Below are positions 32,867-41,195 of a stretch of DNA of 64,000 bases, piece after piece; the first letter of the stretch is position 1; every line of letters begins with the position of its first letter. The DNA comes from CALDTK01 sp965213735 (GTDB taxonomy: Bacteria; Bacteroidota; Bacteroidia; Chitinophagales; Saprospiraceae). A program made the position numbers and the translations under genes. The DNA lies in NCBI GenBank assembly GCA_965213735.1, contig CBDCAB010000006.1, positions 1,550,001 through 1,614,000 of the forward strand, read 5' to 3'. The notes under the pieces were generated by a model. It was not told the origin of the DNA. It made no database searches and saw only the letters and a program-made list of their open reading frames with translations.

Positions 32867-33451
32867 TTACTGCACGAATCCTCCTGGGCGCGACCGCTCG
32901 CCGACTCGTACGATAGCTTCGACTAGCACCCGACCTGGGCTCAGCACTTCGACGACTCTTGCACGGTTTCCGGTAGCGATGAGTGCACCTTTAGTCACGG
33001 CTTCTACTTCGACGAGTCTGCTGCCTTGGCGCACCTGGATACGGCCTACACCCTGACCGGAGGCAGGCACAGTAAGGTAGACCTCACCGACCTGGTGAAG
33101 GAGATTTTCGGCACGCCGCCCGCCATCGGTATCGAGGCGCCGTAGCCGCGCGAGCATCAAGGCCATCAGCGACATCATGGCGTAGCCCGTGCCCGATCCT
33201 ACCACCACGGCAAGCCAGGTGGGGCTGCCTGCTCGTAGCATGATCCAGCCGCCTAAGCCAAAGAAGGAAATGAAGGCGAGTACACCTTTGATAGAAATTC
33301 CCCCGCTGTCAAATTCCGTATCCACATCGGCATCTGTATCAGCGCCAGCCAAGCTGCCAAACATCAGCAGCGTGAGAATGGCCCCGAAGCCAAGTGCAAG
33401 TCCAGCGAAGACTTGTTGGGCAATGGGCAATGATGTATACCAGTCGATCAT
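32867..33451 (-). CDS. NfeD-like membrane protein (flotillin partner)
   Basis: A 194-residue protein with three or more membrane helices at ~5-110 (QQVFAGLALGFGAILTLLMF, LAFISFFGLGGWIML) and a soluble OB-fold domain ~125-194 (GEVYLTVPASGQGVGRIQVR, GALIATGNRARVVEVLSPGR) typical of NfeD C-terminal domains. These partner with flotillins at microdomains. The loop between the first two helices is very acidic (DTDADVDTEFD). ATG 33451 is preferred to the in-frame start ten codons upstream. It lies upstream of and in the same direction as the flotillin gene. Confidence 0.85.
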   Translation of the reverse strand: MIDWYTSLPIAQQVFAGLALGFGAILTLLMFGSLAGADTDADVDTEFDSGGISIKGVLAFISFFGLGGWIMLRAGSPTWLAVVVGSGTGYAMMSLMALMLARLRRLDTDGGRRAENLLHQVGEVYLTVPASGQGVGRIQVRQGSRLVEVEAVTKGALIATGNRARVVEVLSPGRVLVEAIVRVGERSRPGGFVQ

Positions 33452-33586
33452 ACGCGTTGTCGAGCGTGAAGGTAGGTGCAAGCGCTGGCCCGTGCACCCG
33501 CTCAGGTCGATAGATCGCCGCGCCTGGTCGATAACTGAACCTGAGCCCGATGAATGTCATACTGGATGAGTAGCAAATTCTGCGGT

Positions 33587-34027
33587 ATGCTTCACGATTT
33601 TTGGAACGATTTCAAGGCCTTTGCCATCAAAGGCAACATGATTGACCTGGCAGTTGGTGTGGTCATCGGCGCGGCCTTCAATAAGATTATCGACGCCATT
33701 GTGCGCGGCTTCATCTCTCCCCCACTTGGCTACCTCACCGGCGGCATCAATCTGGGCGACAAGCAATGGACGGCAATTGCTCCGGAAGTCGACGCCAGCG
33801 GTGAGGTAATAGAAGGCTCTGGCCTCGTGATCGATTACGGTCTGGTGCTGGAGAACGGGCTTGATTTCTTTATCATGGCGCTGACAATATTCGTGGTGCT
33901 GCGGTCTTTCAAGACGTTGCGGGATAAAGCGGAGGACGAAACCAACAAGGAAGTCCCTACTCCGAAGAATATTCAGTTGCTGGCGGAAATTCGTGACGGA
34001 ATCAATGCGCTCGCGAAGCAGAAATAG
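33587..34027 (+). CDS. mscL: Large-conductance mechanosensitive channel
   Basis: A 146-residue pressure-release channel of the inner membrane. It has the family opening FWNDFKAFAIKGNMIDLAVG with the N-terminal amphipathic helix, then VVIGAAFNKIIDAIVRGFIS (TM1), a periplasmic loop, FFIMALTIFVVLRSF (TM2) and the C-terminal helix PTPKNIQLLAEIRDGINAL. I chose ATG 33587, which gives the canonical N-terminus; the frame extends 11 codons upstream. It is divergent from the NfeD gene. Confidence 0.96.
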   Translation: MLHDFWNDFKAFAIKGNMIDLAVGVVIGAAFNKIIDAIVRGFISPPLGYLTGGINLGDKQWTAIAPEVDASGEVIEGSGLVIDYGLVLENGLDFFIMALTIFVVLRSFKTLRDKAEDETNKEVPTPKNIQLLAEIRDGINALAKQK

Positions 34028-34041
34028 CTCCTTGGTGCGCC

Positions 34042-34049
34042 TAGCTTTG
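34042..34049 (+). promoter_or_regulatory. -7 promoter element (TAGCTTTG) of the S41 peptidase gene
   Basis: Perfect TAnnTTTG with only four bases (GGGC) before the GTG start at 34054. It implies a leaderless GTG-initiated mRNA. It lies within 22 bases of the mscL stop. Confidence 0.5.
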
Positions 34050-34053
34050 GGGC

Positions 34054-35523
34054 GTGGTGAAATGGCTGTTGGTGTGGTGTTTTGGCGTAAGCTGTACAAT
34101 GGTGCTCGCTCAGGGGGAGCCAACATATATTAGGGCTCTTCAGCTTTCGCCAAAACAGGTGGATACGCTACTAGTGGATATGCACCGCGAGTTGACGACT
34201 TATCACCCTTTTGCCTATCGGGCTGACGGGCGTCAACGCTTAGATAGTGTGCTCGTCGAAACGCGCCGCTTATTACGTATTCTTTATCCGTATCAGGCGG
34301 ATTCGCTCGATGCAGCTGCAGCCATAGAATTTGGTGCTGCTTTTTCAGATGTTTTGCAAGATGGGCATACACAACTGCGGGTGAAACGCAGCAAGGCTTA
34401 TGAAGCTACTGTTTCGGCACATCGCTATAACATGTCCGCGCGCAGACTCACCGATAGCAGCTTTGTGTTTATAGAAGATTTGATGGTTGGCGACTCTGTA
34501 GTAGCGAATAAAGGCGCAATCTTTGAGTCTTTAGAAGGCCTTCCAGCTGATGCACTCATTAGCCGTATATCGACATTTATCGGTCTAGACGATCATGGTG
34601 CTCCAGCTGCACGCGAATACTTTCCCAGTCTGTATCCGGCGTTATTCTTCCAGCGCTTGTACGGCTGGCGCGACAGCTTGCACGTTGGATTGACAGATTC
34701 ACTCGGCACGCGACAGGTTATCCTGTATCCAGAGGCGCAAAGTGATACAGAAAAACCTTCACGCCGCAAACTCAAGCGCCTCAGGCTAAATAGTGCAATT
34801 GATCTCGACACTACACGCCTTGCGAATGTCAAGCTATTAAAGATTCGCACGTTCAGTGATGGCGCGTATAAGGGAGTAAATGAATACAAACATATTAGGC
34901 AGGTTTTTGACACTATTGTACAATCGAACACAAGTGGCCTCATAATAGATTTACGCAACAATACGGGAGGAAGCATCAGCTTTATGGGGCACGTGCTCAA
35001 TCATTTACTTGATACACCCTATCAATACATCAGCGAAATGGTGGGCTACCACCCGCGTGCAAGAGGGAGCAATACGTTTGCAAAAATTGCCGCTCGCATA
35101 TTTGGTGGAGTCAAGCGCATGCCCGATGGCAGCTATATTAATGAGCGGGCTTTAAAGATTCAAAAGCCTGTCAAACCAAAGAGACGCTATACAGGTGACC
35201 TCGTTGTGCTGATCAATGAAACTTCTTTTTCAGGAGCTACTCAATTTGCTCATCTCATACAAAGCCATGGTCGAGGCACTGTGGTAGGGCAGCCTGCGGG
35301 AGGTTCAGCTGAGCGCATGTATGCCGGCAGAAGCATGAAGCGCGATGTGGGTCCGCAAGATAAGTTTGAGCTAACCTTACCGCTCTTCTATCTAGACATG
35401 ACGGGCGATGCGCGTGGGAATGTAATTCCCGATGTTCTCGTAGAGCGCACACTCGATGACGTTCTTCAAGAGCGCGATGCAGCTTATGAGCTTGCTTTGG
35501 AGATGTTGGATGAGGGGGAATGA
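34054..35523 (+). CDS. S41-family (tail-specific) peptidase, secreted
   Basis: A 489-residue secreted protease (signal peptide MVKWLLVWCFGVSCTMVLAQ). The S41 core covers ~255-460: GLIIDLRNNTGGSISFM, the catalytic Ser in VVLINETSFSGATQFAHLIQ, and GTVVGQPAGGSAERM, then the NVIPDVLVE end. No PDZ domain is evident; the segment ~30-250 is family-specific. Such proteins cleave C-terminal or periplasmic substrates. The start is GTG 34054 (GTG 34057 is also possible). The DNA is more AT-rich than mscL or prs. A convergent lipoprotein gene lies 10 bases downstream. Confidence 0.88.
   Translation: MVKWLLVWCFGVSCTMVLAQGEPTYIRALQLSPKQVDTLLVDMHRELTTYHPFAYRADGRQRLDSVLVETRRLLRILYPYQADSLDAAAAIEFGAAFSDVLQDGHTQLRVKRSKAYEATVSAHRYNMSARRLTDSSFVFIEDLMVGDSVVANKGAIFESLEGLPADALISRISTFIGLDDHGAPAAREYFPSLYPALFFQRLYGWRDSLHVGLTDSLGTRQVILYPEAQSDTEKPSRRKLKRLRLNSAIDLDTTRLANVKLLKIRTFSDGAYKGVNEYKHIRQVFDTIVQSNTSGLIIDLRNNTGGSISFMGHVLNHLLDTPYQYISEMVGYHPRARGSNTFAKIAARIFGGVKRMPDGSYINERALKIQKPVKPKRRYTGDLVVLINETSFSGATQFAHLIQSHGRGTVVGQPAGGSAERMYAGRSMKRDVGPQDKFELTLPLFYLDMTGDARGNVIPDVLVERTLDDVLQERDAAYELALEMLDEGE
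34079..34092 (-). repeat. GCTTACGCCAAAAC, one-mismatch copy of the iterated motif
   Basis: Minus-strand copy within the signal-peptide codons of the S41 peptidase, 50 bases from an exact copy in the opposite orientation at 34143-34156. Confidence 0.5.
34143..34156 (+). repeat. GCTTTCGCCAAAAC iterated motif, exact copy
   Basis: Exact copy in the S41 peptidase gene, read as CTT TCG CCA AAA C (LSPKQ). Confidence 0.7.
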
Positions 35524-35533
35524 GGGAGTATTA

Positions 35534-36496
35534 TCACAACTGCAGCGAATCCCGCAAATAAGCAAAGCGCTCCGCATTTTGTCCCCAATAGGCTGTCTTC
35601 ATTGATTTTTGTAGACGAGCCTCACTGAGCAGCTGACCCTTATATTCTTCCGTCCAGCCTTCGAGTCGATAGGGAAACTTAGAATTAAATGTATAAATCA
35701 CTTTTCTTTCCAGCTGTGGATAATCAATGACGAGTTCTGTGGCATAAGTATCCGGATTATGTACCAGAGATACCTCTGCTACCTGAGCCTCGGTGTCTAC
35801 GTGGCGAAGTCGGGTAAACTTTGCGGCTGGGATTAATGTAAGCTTGCCGGTAGGTACGGTAGCTATGTTAAGTCGCATGCGATTGAGCAGTTCATCTTCA
35901 AGATAGGGAGCATCAAGAGCAGCACGTGTATCTCCCTCTGCTTGAAAATAGCTGCGTGTCTCAATCATAAATTTATCGTTGCGACGATTGGTCTGCTGCC
36001 AAACCTGACCACACCAATCTTGCGCACTGAACGTACTTTTGAGTGTATACGGATACTGCTCTTCATCTACTGGTGTAAATACGGAGAGCATGAGCGAGTA
36101 GTCATATATTCCGGTTGTAAATCGCTCAATACGGTTAAGCTTAAAAATGCTGATACTTTCCTCACGGGCAGGTAGCCCATCATCTTTCACTTGAGCTTTA
36201 GGAAAGAATGGCTCCGTGACGAAGACGAGTACAGCATTGCCCTCCCGCATTTCGCCGTAGCGTTCCTGTTTTACAGTGTAGGAATTTACCTCGGCCAGTC
36301 CGGCATACCAATATTCGTCCCAGCCGATTGGTCGCTGAGCTATGGGCACAGCCTGTGGCCTAGAAGTGTTAGCAACTCTTGCGGGTGCAGGTGTTGAGAT
36401 AGCCACAGCGGCAGTCTCCTCCGCTTCACCCTGGTTGGTGCAGGAGCCTAGAGCTAGGGCTAGAGCCAAAACGAAAATCTTCCAAACAGTAGGCAT
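35534..36496 (-). CDS. Conserved Bacteroidota lipoprotein of unknown function
   Basis: A 320-residue lipoprotein with signal MPTVWKIFVLALALALGSCT. The body matches a conserved Bacteroidota family: DEYWYAGLAEVNSYTVKQER, YGEMREGNAVLVFVTEPFF, then TFSAQDWCGQVWQQ and an end near WTEEYKG. Members are sometimes labelled septum-formation inhibitor Maf, but nothing resembles the Maf nucleotide-pyrophosphatase motifs, so I leave it unnamed. ATG 36496 begins the signal peptide; the open frame runs 82 codons further upstream into the prs gene. It is divergent from prs. Confidence 0.75.
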   Translation of the reverse strand: MPTVWKIFVLALALALGSCTNQGEAEETAAVAISTPAPARVANTSRPQAVPIAQRPIGWDEYWYAGLAEVNSYTVKQERYGEMREGNAVLVFVTEPFFPKAQVKDDGLPAREESISIFKLNRIERFTTGIYDYSLMLSVFTPVDEEQYPYTLKSTFSAQDWCGQVWQQTNRRNDKFMIETRSYFQAEGDTRAALDAPYLEDELLNRMRLNIATVPTGKLTLIPAAKFTRLRHVDTEAQVAEVSLVHNPDTYATELVIDYPQLERKVIYTFNSKFPYRLEGWTEEYKGQLLSEARLQKSMKTAYWGQNAERFAYLRDSLQL

Positions 36497-36574
36497 GCTG
36501 CAAGTACAGAAATTCACATCGATTAGTTGCGAGCGCTGTAGACAACTCGGGCTGGAAAGGCTACAGCGGGCCGG

Positions 36575-36582
36575 TATGTTTG
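36575..36582 (+). promoter_or_regulatory. -7 promoter element (TATGTTTG) of prs
   Basis: Perfect TAnnTTTG, four bases before GTG 36587 and ten before ATG 36593, suggesting a nearly leaderless prs mRNA. Confidence 0.5.
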
Positions 36583-36592
36583 CGAGGTGCAA

Positions 36593-37546
36593 ATGATGCA
36601 GCCTGTGGTCGATGTAAAACTCTTCAGTGGCGATAAATCTCGCTACCTCGCCGAACGTATCGCCGATTACTACGGTGACCCACTCGGAGACGTGACGGTG
36701 CGTCGGTTTAGCGATGGGGAAATGCGCATCATCATCAATCAAAGCGTGCGTGGTGCATACGTTTTTTTTATTCAGAGCACCTTCAGTCCGAGCGAAAATC
36801 TGATGGAATTGCTGCTGATGATGGATGCTGCCAAACGTGCTTCGGCCGGCTATATCACTGCTGTCATTCCCTACTTTGGCTATGCGCGCCAGGATCGCAA
36901 GGACAAGCCCCGCGTGCCTATCAGCGCCCGCCTCATCGCCAATATCCTACAGACAGCAGGTGCGGATCGAGTGATGACTATGGATTTTCATGCGGACCAA
37001 ATACAAGGATTCTTCGATATCCCCGTCGACCACCTAAAGTCAGAGGCCATCTTCATCCCTTACCTCCAGGAGAACATCGACTTAAGTAATGTCACCTTCG
37101 CGAGTCCTGACGTGGGTGGGGTCAAGCGGGCCCGCACCTATTCTAAGCATTTCCATCGCGACCTGGTGATCTGCGACAAGGTGCGTAAAGAGGTCAATAA
37201 GGTTGCCGAGATGACTGTAATTGGTGAGGTTGGCGGCGCTGATGTTATTGTTGTTGACGACCTGGTGGATACCGCCGGCACCCTCTGTCGCGCTGCGGAA
37301 GTGCTTATGGAAGAGGGAGCAAACAGCGTTCGTGCGTTGTGCACACACCCCGTGCTCTCGGGTGAAGCCTACGAAAAAATAGCGCAGTCGAAATTTACTG
37401 AAGTAATCGTCAGCGATACTATTCCCTTAAAAGCAGATCGGCCCATCGATAAAATTAGAGTCCTCAGCACCGATAAGCTCTTTGCCCGCGCAATTCGGAA
37501 TACGCATGAGCATAGGAGTATTTCGGCCTTGTTTATTGATGATTAA
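36593..37546 (+). CDS. prs: Ribose-phosphate pyrophosphokinase
   Basis: Makes PRPP from ribose-5-phosphate and ATP for purine, pyrimidine, NAD and amino-acid synthesis. The 317-residue protein shows VRRFSDGEMRI, FGYARQDRKDKPRVPISARL (ATP-binding flexible loop), TMDFHADQIQGFFDIPVDHL (divalent-cation signature) and VVDDLVDTAGTLCRAAEVL (PRPP loop). Start may be GTG 36587, ATG 36593 or ATG 36596; all are within three codons. Confidence 0.97.
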   Translation: MMQPVVDVKLFSGDKSRYLAERIADYYGDPLGDVTVRRFSDGEMRIIINQSVRGAYVFFIQSTFSPSENLMELLLMMDAAKRASAGYITAVIPYFGYARQDRKDKPRVPISARLIANILQTAGADRVMTMDFHADQIQGFFDIPVDHLKSEAIFIPYLQENIDLSNVTFASPDVGGVKRARTYSKHFHRDLVICDKVRKEVNKVAEMTVIGEVGGADVIVVDDLVDTAGTLCRAAEVLMEEGANSVRALCTHPVLSGEAYEKIAQSKFTEVIVSDTIPLKADRPIDKIRVLSTDKLFARAIRNTHEHRSISALFIDD

Positions 37547-37564
37547 GTGGGTGGCAGATCTCAG

Positions 37565-38173
37565 TTACCAAACACGTATATAGCCGGAATACAGATTGCC
37601 ATTGCCATCATCAAATACGTAGAGAAACTCATCTTCTGGTTTGGCATAGCTGCCATCCGGAAGGAGGCCATTCCAGGTATTTTTGTAATCCTTTTGGCGA
37701 AGGATTGGCCGACCCGCACGATCGAAAATAGATAGCGTGTTCTTGGGGAAATTCTGCACTCCGAGAATAGTAAAGGCTTGGTAGTCGCTACTCTTGCTAT
37801 CTCGTGAAAAGGCAGATATTATTGTCGGAGCATCACACACAATTTCTAGCTTGATGCGAAAGCTCTCCATCCAATCACCATACTTGATGGTGTAGATAAA
37901 TTCGTCGGCGGCCGCGCACAGATCGAGGTCTGGGTAAAATATAAAGCTACGGTCGTTAAGGTCGACCTTTACTTCACCACGCGCCGGGTACTGGTGGATG
38001 TGGACATCGGCCATGGCATACAGCTCATCGTCGGGCCAGCCGGGAATTTCAAAAAAGGATTGTGTATTGCGATACACGATCACCTCCTCTTCCTTATCCG
38101 GATTTTTGGGTGTGGCGACGGCAATGGTGGTGATGCCCGTAACAAGTAGCGAAGTGAGTAGCAGGTGGCGCAT
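37565..38173 (-). CDS. Small secreted protein with T9SS type B (CHU_C-like) sorting domain
   Basis: A 202-residue secreted protein with signal peptide MRHLLLTSLLVTGITTIAVA. Residues ~30-110 are beta-rich and contain two Cys. The last ~85 residues resemble a gliding-motility/T9SS type B sorting domain in compact form (FTILGVQNFPKNTLSIFDRA, NTWNGLLPDGSY, DEFLYVFDDGNGNLYSGYIR), a shape specific to Bacteroidota. It is probably exported to the surface through T9SS; function otherwise unknown. It is convergent with prs, 18 bases away. Confidence 0.75.
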   Translation of the reverse strand: MRHLLLTSLLVTGITTIAVATPKNPDKEEEVIVYRNTQSFFEIPGWPDDELYAMADVHIHQYPARGEVKVDLNDRSFIFYPDLDLCAAADEFIYTIKYGDWMESFRIKLEIVCDAPTIISAFSRDSKSSDYQAFTILGVQNFPKNTLSIFDRAGRPILRQKDYKNTWNGLLPDGSYAKPEDEFLYVFDDGNGNLYSGYIRVW

Positions 38174-38290
38174 GCGCGAAGTCTTAGCGTGTTTGCGGGG
38201 GCAGCTAGGTCTAAGACAAAAAGCGTGCGCGAAGGCTTACAACTGACTGATTTTGTGCTGAGTGGGAGGTTTTGCCCGCCGAGTGGTAGC

Positions 38291-38695
38291 TCAGGTTTGC
38301 GGTCGTGCCCGTTCGCCCCTCTCCCTGTCTTTACGCACCAACACAAACCAGTCGGGCTTGTACTCGAGGTAGCCGTACTCGTAGCAGTAGCGGTACTCTC
38401 TGGGTTCCTTGGTGGTGTAGGTGTGGGTAAAGTAGTTGAAGCTAAAGCCGCGGTCGTTGAGGCGGTCGACGTGCACGGTGGCTTTGCCATCAGGATTGAG
38501 CTCCATCATAATGCGCCGATTCTTTTTAAGGATCTTATTGACTTTGCGCATAAACTCATCATTGACCGCAGCGTGGTGATTGTGAAACCCGTTGCGGCAC
38601 TCACTCGTGCAGAATCGTTTGTCGGAGCGGCCTTTGAGCACATCTCCGCAGTAATCACAGTGGCGAACGGGCTGCTTGCTGAATATCGGTTCCAT
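38291..38695 (-). CDS. Small zinc-ribbon protein
   Basis: A 134-residue cytoplasmic protein. ATG 38695 gives MEPIFSKQPVRHCDYCGDV followed by KGRSDKRFCTSECRNGFHN: a treble-clef/zinc-ribbon with the four Cys spaced CxxC-x12-CxxxC. The rest is basic and aromatic (FSFNYFTHTYTTKEPREYRY, YLEYKPDWFVLV). This combination is frequent in Bacteroidota hypothetical proteins; nucleic-acid binding is plausible but not shown. It lies between the convergent sorting-domain gene and the divergent dacB. An alternative start is seven codons upstream (38716). Confidence 0.75.
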   Translation of the reverse strand: MEPIFSKQPVRHCDYCGDVLKGRSDKRFCTSECRNGFHNHHAAVNDEFMRKVNKILKKNRRIMMELNPDGKATVHVDRLNDRGFSFNYFTHTYTTKEPREYRYCYEYGYLEYKPDWFVLVRKDRERGERARPQT

Positions 38696-38785
38696 TGCTT
38701 GGCGAAGATGCGGCATCAGGACGAGTTTTGGGTAAGCGCTTATAGACGCCTAATGCTAGCACAACAGGTGGGCTAACTTGCCCCG

Positions 38786-40096
38786 GTGAAAGCCCTTTAC
38801 ATCTGGCTGCTCCTGCTGGTGCTGAGCTCCTGCACCAGTCAGCGAATCGTCCAACACTTTGAGCGGGAAGCACTGTACCAGCAAGATTTCACGGGCTTTG
38901 CACTTCTCGATGCCGCCAGTGGCGAGGTGCTCGTGCAGCGTAATGCGGAGCAGCTGTACACGCCGGCGAGCAACGTCAAAATTCTCACTTTGGCGACTGC
39001 ACTTGCCTGGTTGCCGCAAGATTCACTGCCTGCACTCGCCTACGCTTACGAAGCTGATACCCTGCGGCTGTGGGCGCTTGCCTATCCCGAATTGGCAGCC
39101 GATGCTTCACCCTATAATCAGCGCATTCGCAACACCATCGCTGCATGGCCAGGAGTGGTAGAGCTTAACCTCCACGGCTTCCGCACACTGGGGCGCTTTG
39201 GGGAAGGCTGGATGTGGGATGACTATGCTTACGGTTTTGCACGTGAGCGTAGCGGCCTGCCTGTGTACCGCAATATGTTGGCGGCCTGGTATCCGGATAC
39301 TGCCGATACCGGTGCGGCGCCAATGCAACTCGCGAGTCGACCCAGCTTTATGGTGGTGGCATATGGCAGGTCTGCAAACTCAGCTAAGTTGAGCCGCGCC
39401 GAGACCCAAAATCGCTACTACGCTAGCCCTCCACTGGCTGCGGGCGATACGCTTTACGCACCGCTTTTTGGCGCACAATCACTCGCCACGCAGTTACTTG
39501 AAGATTGGACGGGCCGGCCGGTGCGCTACCATAACAAGCCGCTGCCGCGCGATTGGGGTGCACGCGTTTGGCGGGGGGAGCCCCGCGATAGCCTCCTGCG
39601 CCGGATGATGCTGCCCAGCGATAATTTCTTAGCAGAGCACCTCTTGCTAATGGCAGGCCTCCACCGGTACGACCTCACCAACGAACAACTCATTCGTGGG
39701 CGCGCGCGACGTGAAGTGCTGCAAATTGATGAGCAGCAGCTAGCCTGGGCGGATGGCTCGGGAATTAGCCACTACAACCTTATCGCTCCGATGGCGCTTG
39801 CTGGACTACTTCAGCGACTCTACGAGCAGCTCGGTGATGCGAATTTTAAGCGCTACTTCCCAGCGGGAGGCGAAAGCGGCACTATTCGCGACTGGTATCA
39901 GGATCCGTCACTCCAGCCTTATGTCTATGCCAAAACGGGCACGCTTCGACACACCCACTGCCTCTCGGGAGTACTTTATGCAGCCTCAGGAAGGGCTCTA
40001 GTATTCAGCATCATGAATAATCACTTTCGTGGCGACGCTGGGGAATATAAAATGGCGATGCAACGGACGCTAGAATTAATACGCAGCTCGTACTGA
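38786..40096 (+). CDS. dacB: D-alanyl-D-alanine carboxypeptidase / PBP4-type, lipoprotein
   Basis: A 436-residue penicillin-binding protein of the S13 family, trimming peptidoglycan peptides. The signal KALYIWLLLLVLSSCTSQ carries a lipobox (Cys16), so it is anchored in a membrane, unlike E. coli PBP4. Active-site motifs: SxxK in YTPASNVKILTLA (Ser62, Lys65), SxN in MMLPSDNFLAEHLL, and KTG in VYAKTGTLRHTHCLSG. The start is GTG 38786, four bases after a near-match -7 element (TAACTTGC, 38774-38781). The stop overlaps xerD (TGATG). Confidence 0.93.
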   Translation: MKALYIWLLLLVLSSCTSQRIVQHFEREALYQQDFTGFALLDAASGEVLVQRNAEQLYTPASNVKILTLATALAWLPQDSLPALAYAYEADTLRLWALAYPELAADASPYNQRIRNTIAAWPGVVELNLHGFRTLGRFGEGWMWDDYAYGFARERSGLPVYRNMLAAWYPDTADTGAAPMQLASRPSFMVVAYGRSANSAKLSRAETQNRYYASPPLAAGDTLYAPLFGAQSLATQLLEDWTGRPVRYHNKPLPRDWGARVWRGEPRDSLLRRMMLPSDNFLAEHLLLMAGLHRYDLTNEQLIRGRARREVLQIDEQQLAWADGSGISHYNLIAPMALAGLLQRLYEQLGDANFKRYFPAGGESGTIRDWYQDPSLQPYVYAKTGTLRHTHCLSGVLYAASGRALVFSIMNNHFRGDAGEYKMAMQRTLELIRSSY

Positions 40097-41043
40097 TGGC
40101 AGTTTCGCTCAAAAGTCTGCTCAGTCACCTACCTGCCAACTGGCAACCACTCGTGAGGGAGTATATCGGTCATCTGCAGGTGGAGCGGGGTCACAGCCTC
40201 CATACTCTCGAGGCTTATGTGCGGGATTTGCGGAAATTTTGTGATTACCTGGAGTTGAGCGCAGGCGCTGCTGCCTCGCCGGAAAGTATTGATGAGGCGC
40301 AGATTCGTCCATTTATAAAATTTCTTTATAAGTTGGGGTTGGCGCAGACGAGTGTAGCGCGCATCATGAGCTGTATCAAAGGTTTTTATCGCTATTTACT
40401 GGTGGAGGGTCTGGTGGAGGTTTCTCCTGCTGCTGATATTGAGGGTGTGCCGCTTCCGCGAAAACTCCCTAGCGTGCTCAGCTTTGAAGAAATTGAGCGT
40501 ATGGCGCTGCACATAGATCATTCCACTCCCGAAGGTTTGCGGAATCGCGCGATATTAGAGTTTCTGTATGCCTGCGGAATGCGGGTAAGTGAGCTAACTC
40601 ATCTGCGATTGAACCAGCTATTTTTAGAAGCTGATTTTATTCGAGTTATAGGCAAAGGCAACAAAGAGCGACTCATTCCTATTGGTGGTGAGGCCATCAA
40701 GCACTGGAGGTATTACTACGAGCACGTACGTCGCGATCAGCAGCCGGTACATCCTGATCATGTGGAGTATTGTTTTCTCGGTCGGCGCGGCAAAACCTTG
40801 AGTCGCAATATGGTATTTATGATCATCCGCGATCTTGGTCGTGCGGCTGGCATTGAGCAGCCTGTGGGTCCGCATACGCTGCGCCACTCTTTCGCGACGC
40901 ACCTATTGGAAGGAGGTGCTGATTTGCGTGCGGTTCAGGAAATGCTAGGTCACGCGAGCATAACTACTACGGAGTTGTACACGCATTTGGATGTACAGCA
41001 TTTGCGGGAGGTGCTGGTGAGGTGTCATCCGATGGGGGGATAA
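40096..41043 (+). CDS. xerD: Tyrosine recombinase XerD
   Basis: A 315-residue site-specific recombinase. N-terminal SAM-like domain ~10-105 (YIGHLQVERGHSLHTLEAYV). The catalytic domain has Arg in YACGMRVSELTHLRL, a Lys in GKGNKERLIPIGG, HTLRHSFATHLLEGGADLRA (His and Arg), LGHASITTTELYTHL (second His and the nucleophile Tyr). Length and motif spacing fit the chromosomal XerD of the dif system rather than a phage integrase, and it is coupled to dacB. Dif sites were not found in the window. Confidence 0.94.
   Translation: MAVSLKSLLSHLPANWQPLVREYIGHLQVERGHSLHTLEAYVRDLRKFCDYLELSAGAAASPESIDEAQIRPFIKFLYKLGLAQTSVARIMSCIKGFYRYLLVEGLVEVSPAADIEGVPLPRKLPSVLSFEEIERMALHIDHSTPEGLRNRAILEFLYACGMRVSELTHLRLNQLFLEADFIRVIGKGNKERLIPIGGEAIKHWRYYYEHVRRDQQPVHPDHVEYCFLGRRGKTLSRNMVFMIIRDLGRAAGIEQPVGPHTLRHSFATHLLEGGADLRAVQEMLGHASITTTELYTHLDVQHLREVLVRCHPMGG
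40452..40465 (+). repeat. GCTTCCGCGAAAAC, one-mismatch copy of the iterated motif
   Basis: One change from GCTTTCGCGAAAAC, inside xerD (frame CTT CCG CGA AAA C, LPRK). Confidence 0.45.
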
Positions 41044-41132
41044 AAAACAGTTAGTCTCACCTAACTTTGCGCCTCCTGCCGCGTTGGGGCTAGTGCTCCA
41101 GGTAAATGGAGGTTGCTTATGTGTCTCGCTCA
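41038..41132 (+). repeat. 95-bp direct repeat, copy 1 (promoter/operator/leader)
   Basis: A 95-base segment identical at 92 positions to 43307-43401. It spans the xerD stop, a palindromic operator, a TAACTTTG element, the GC-rich leader and an ATG followed by four codons of the TonB receptor gene. In this copy the ATG (41119) opens a meaningless short frame, showing that the copy is detached from its gene. The two copies flank the T9SS surface-protein gene. Confidence 0.9.
41049..41069 (+). promoter_or_regulatory. Palindromic operator overlapping -7 element, copy 1
   Basis: AGTTAGTCTCACCTAACT followed by TTG gives an 18-base imperfect palindrome (6 of 7 arm positions paired) that overlaps the -7 element TAACTTTG (41062-41069). 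See copy 2 for the perfect version. Confidence 0.5.
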
Positions 41133-41195
41133 TGAACCGTTCAAATGTCGGGAGTCAACAGTAGATAAATGCTGTGCACTCGCTATCTTAGTGCC

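Noticed and set aside
35534..36496. Septum-formation inhibitor Maf label for this lipoprotein
   Set aside because: No Maf nucleotide-pyrophosphatase motifs are present; the label looks like a propagated error.
40096..41043. XerD as integrase of a mobile element flanked by the 95-bp repeats
   Set aside because: Motifs and length fit chromosomal XerD, it is coupled to dacB, and it lies outside the repeat-bounded segment.
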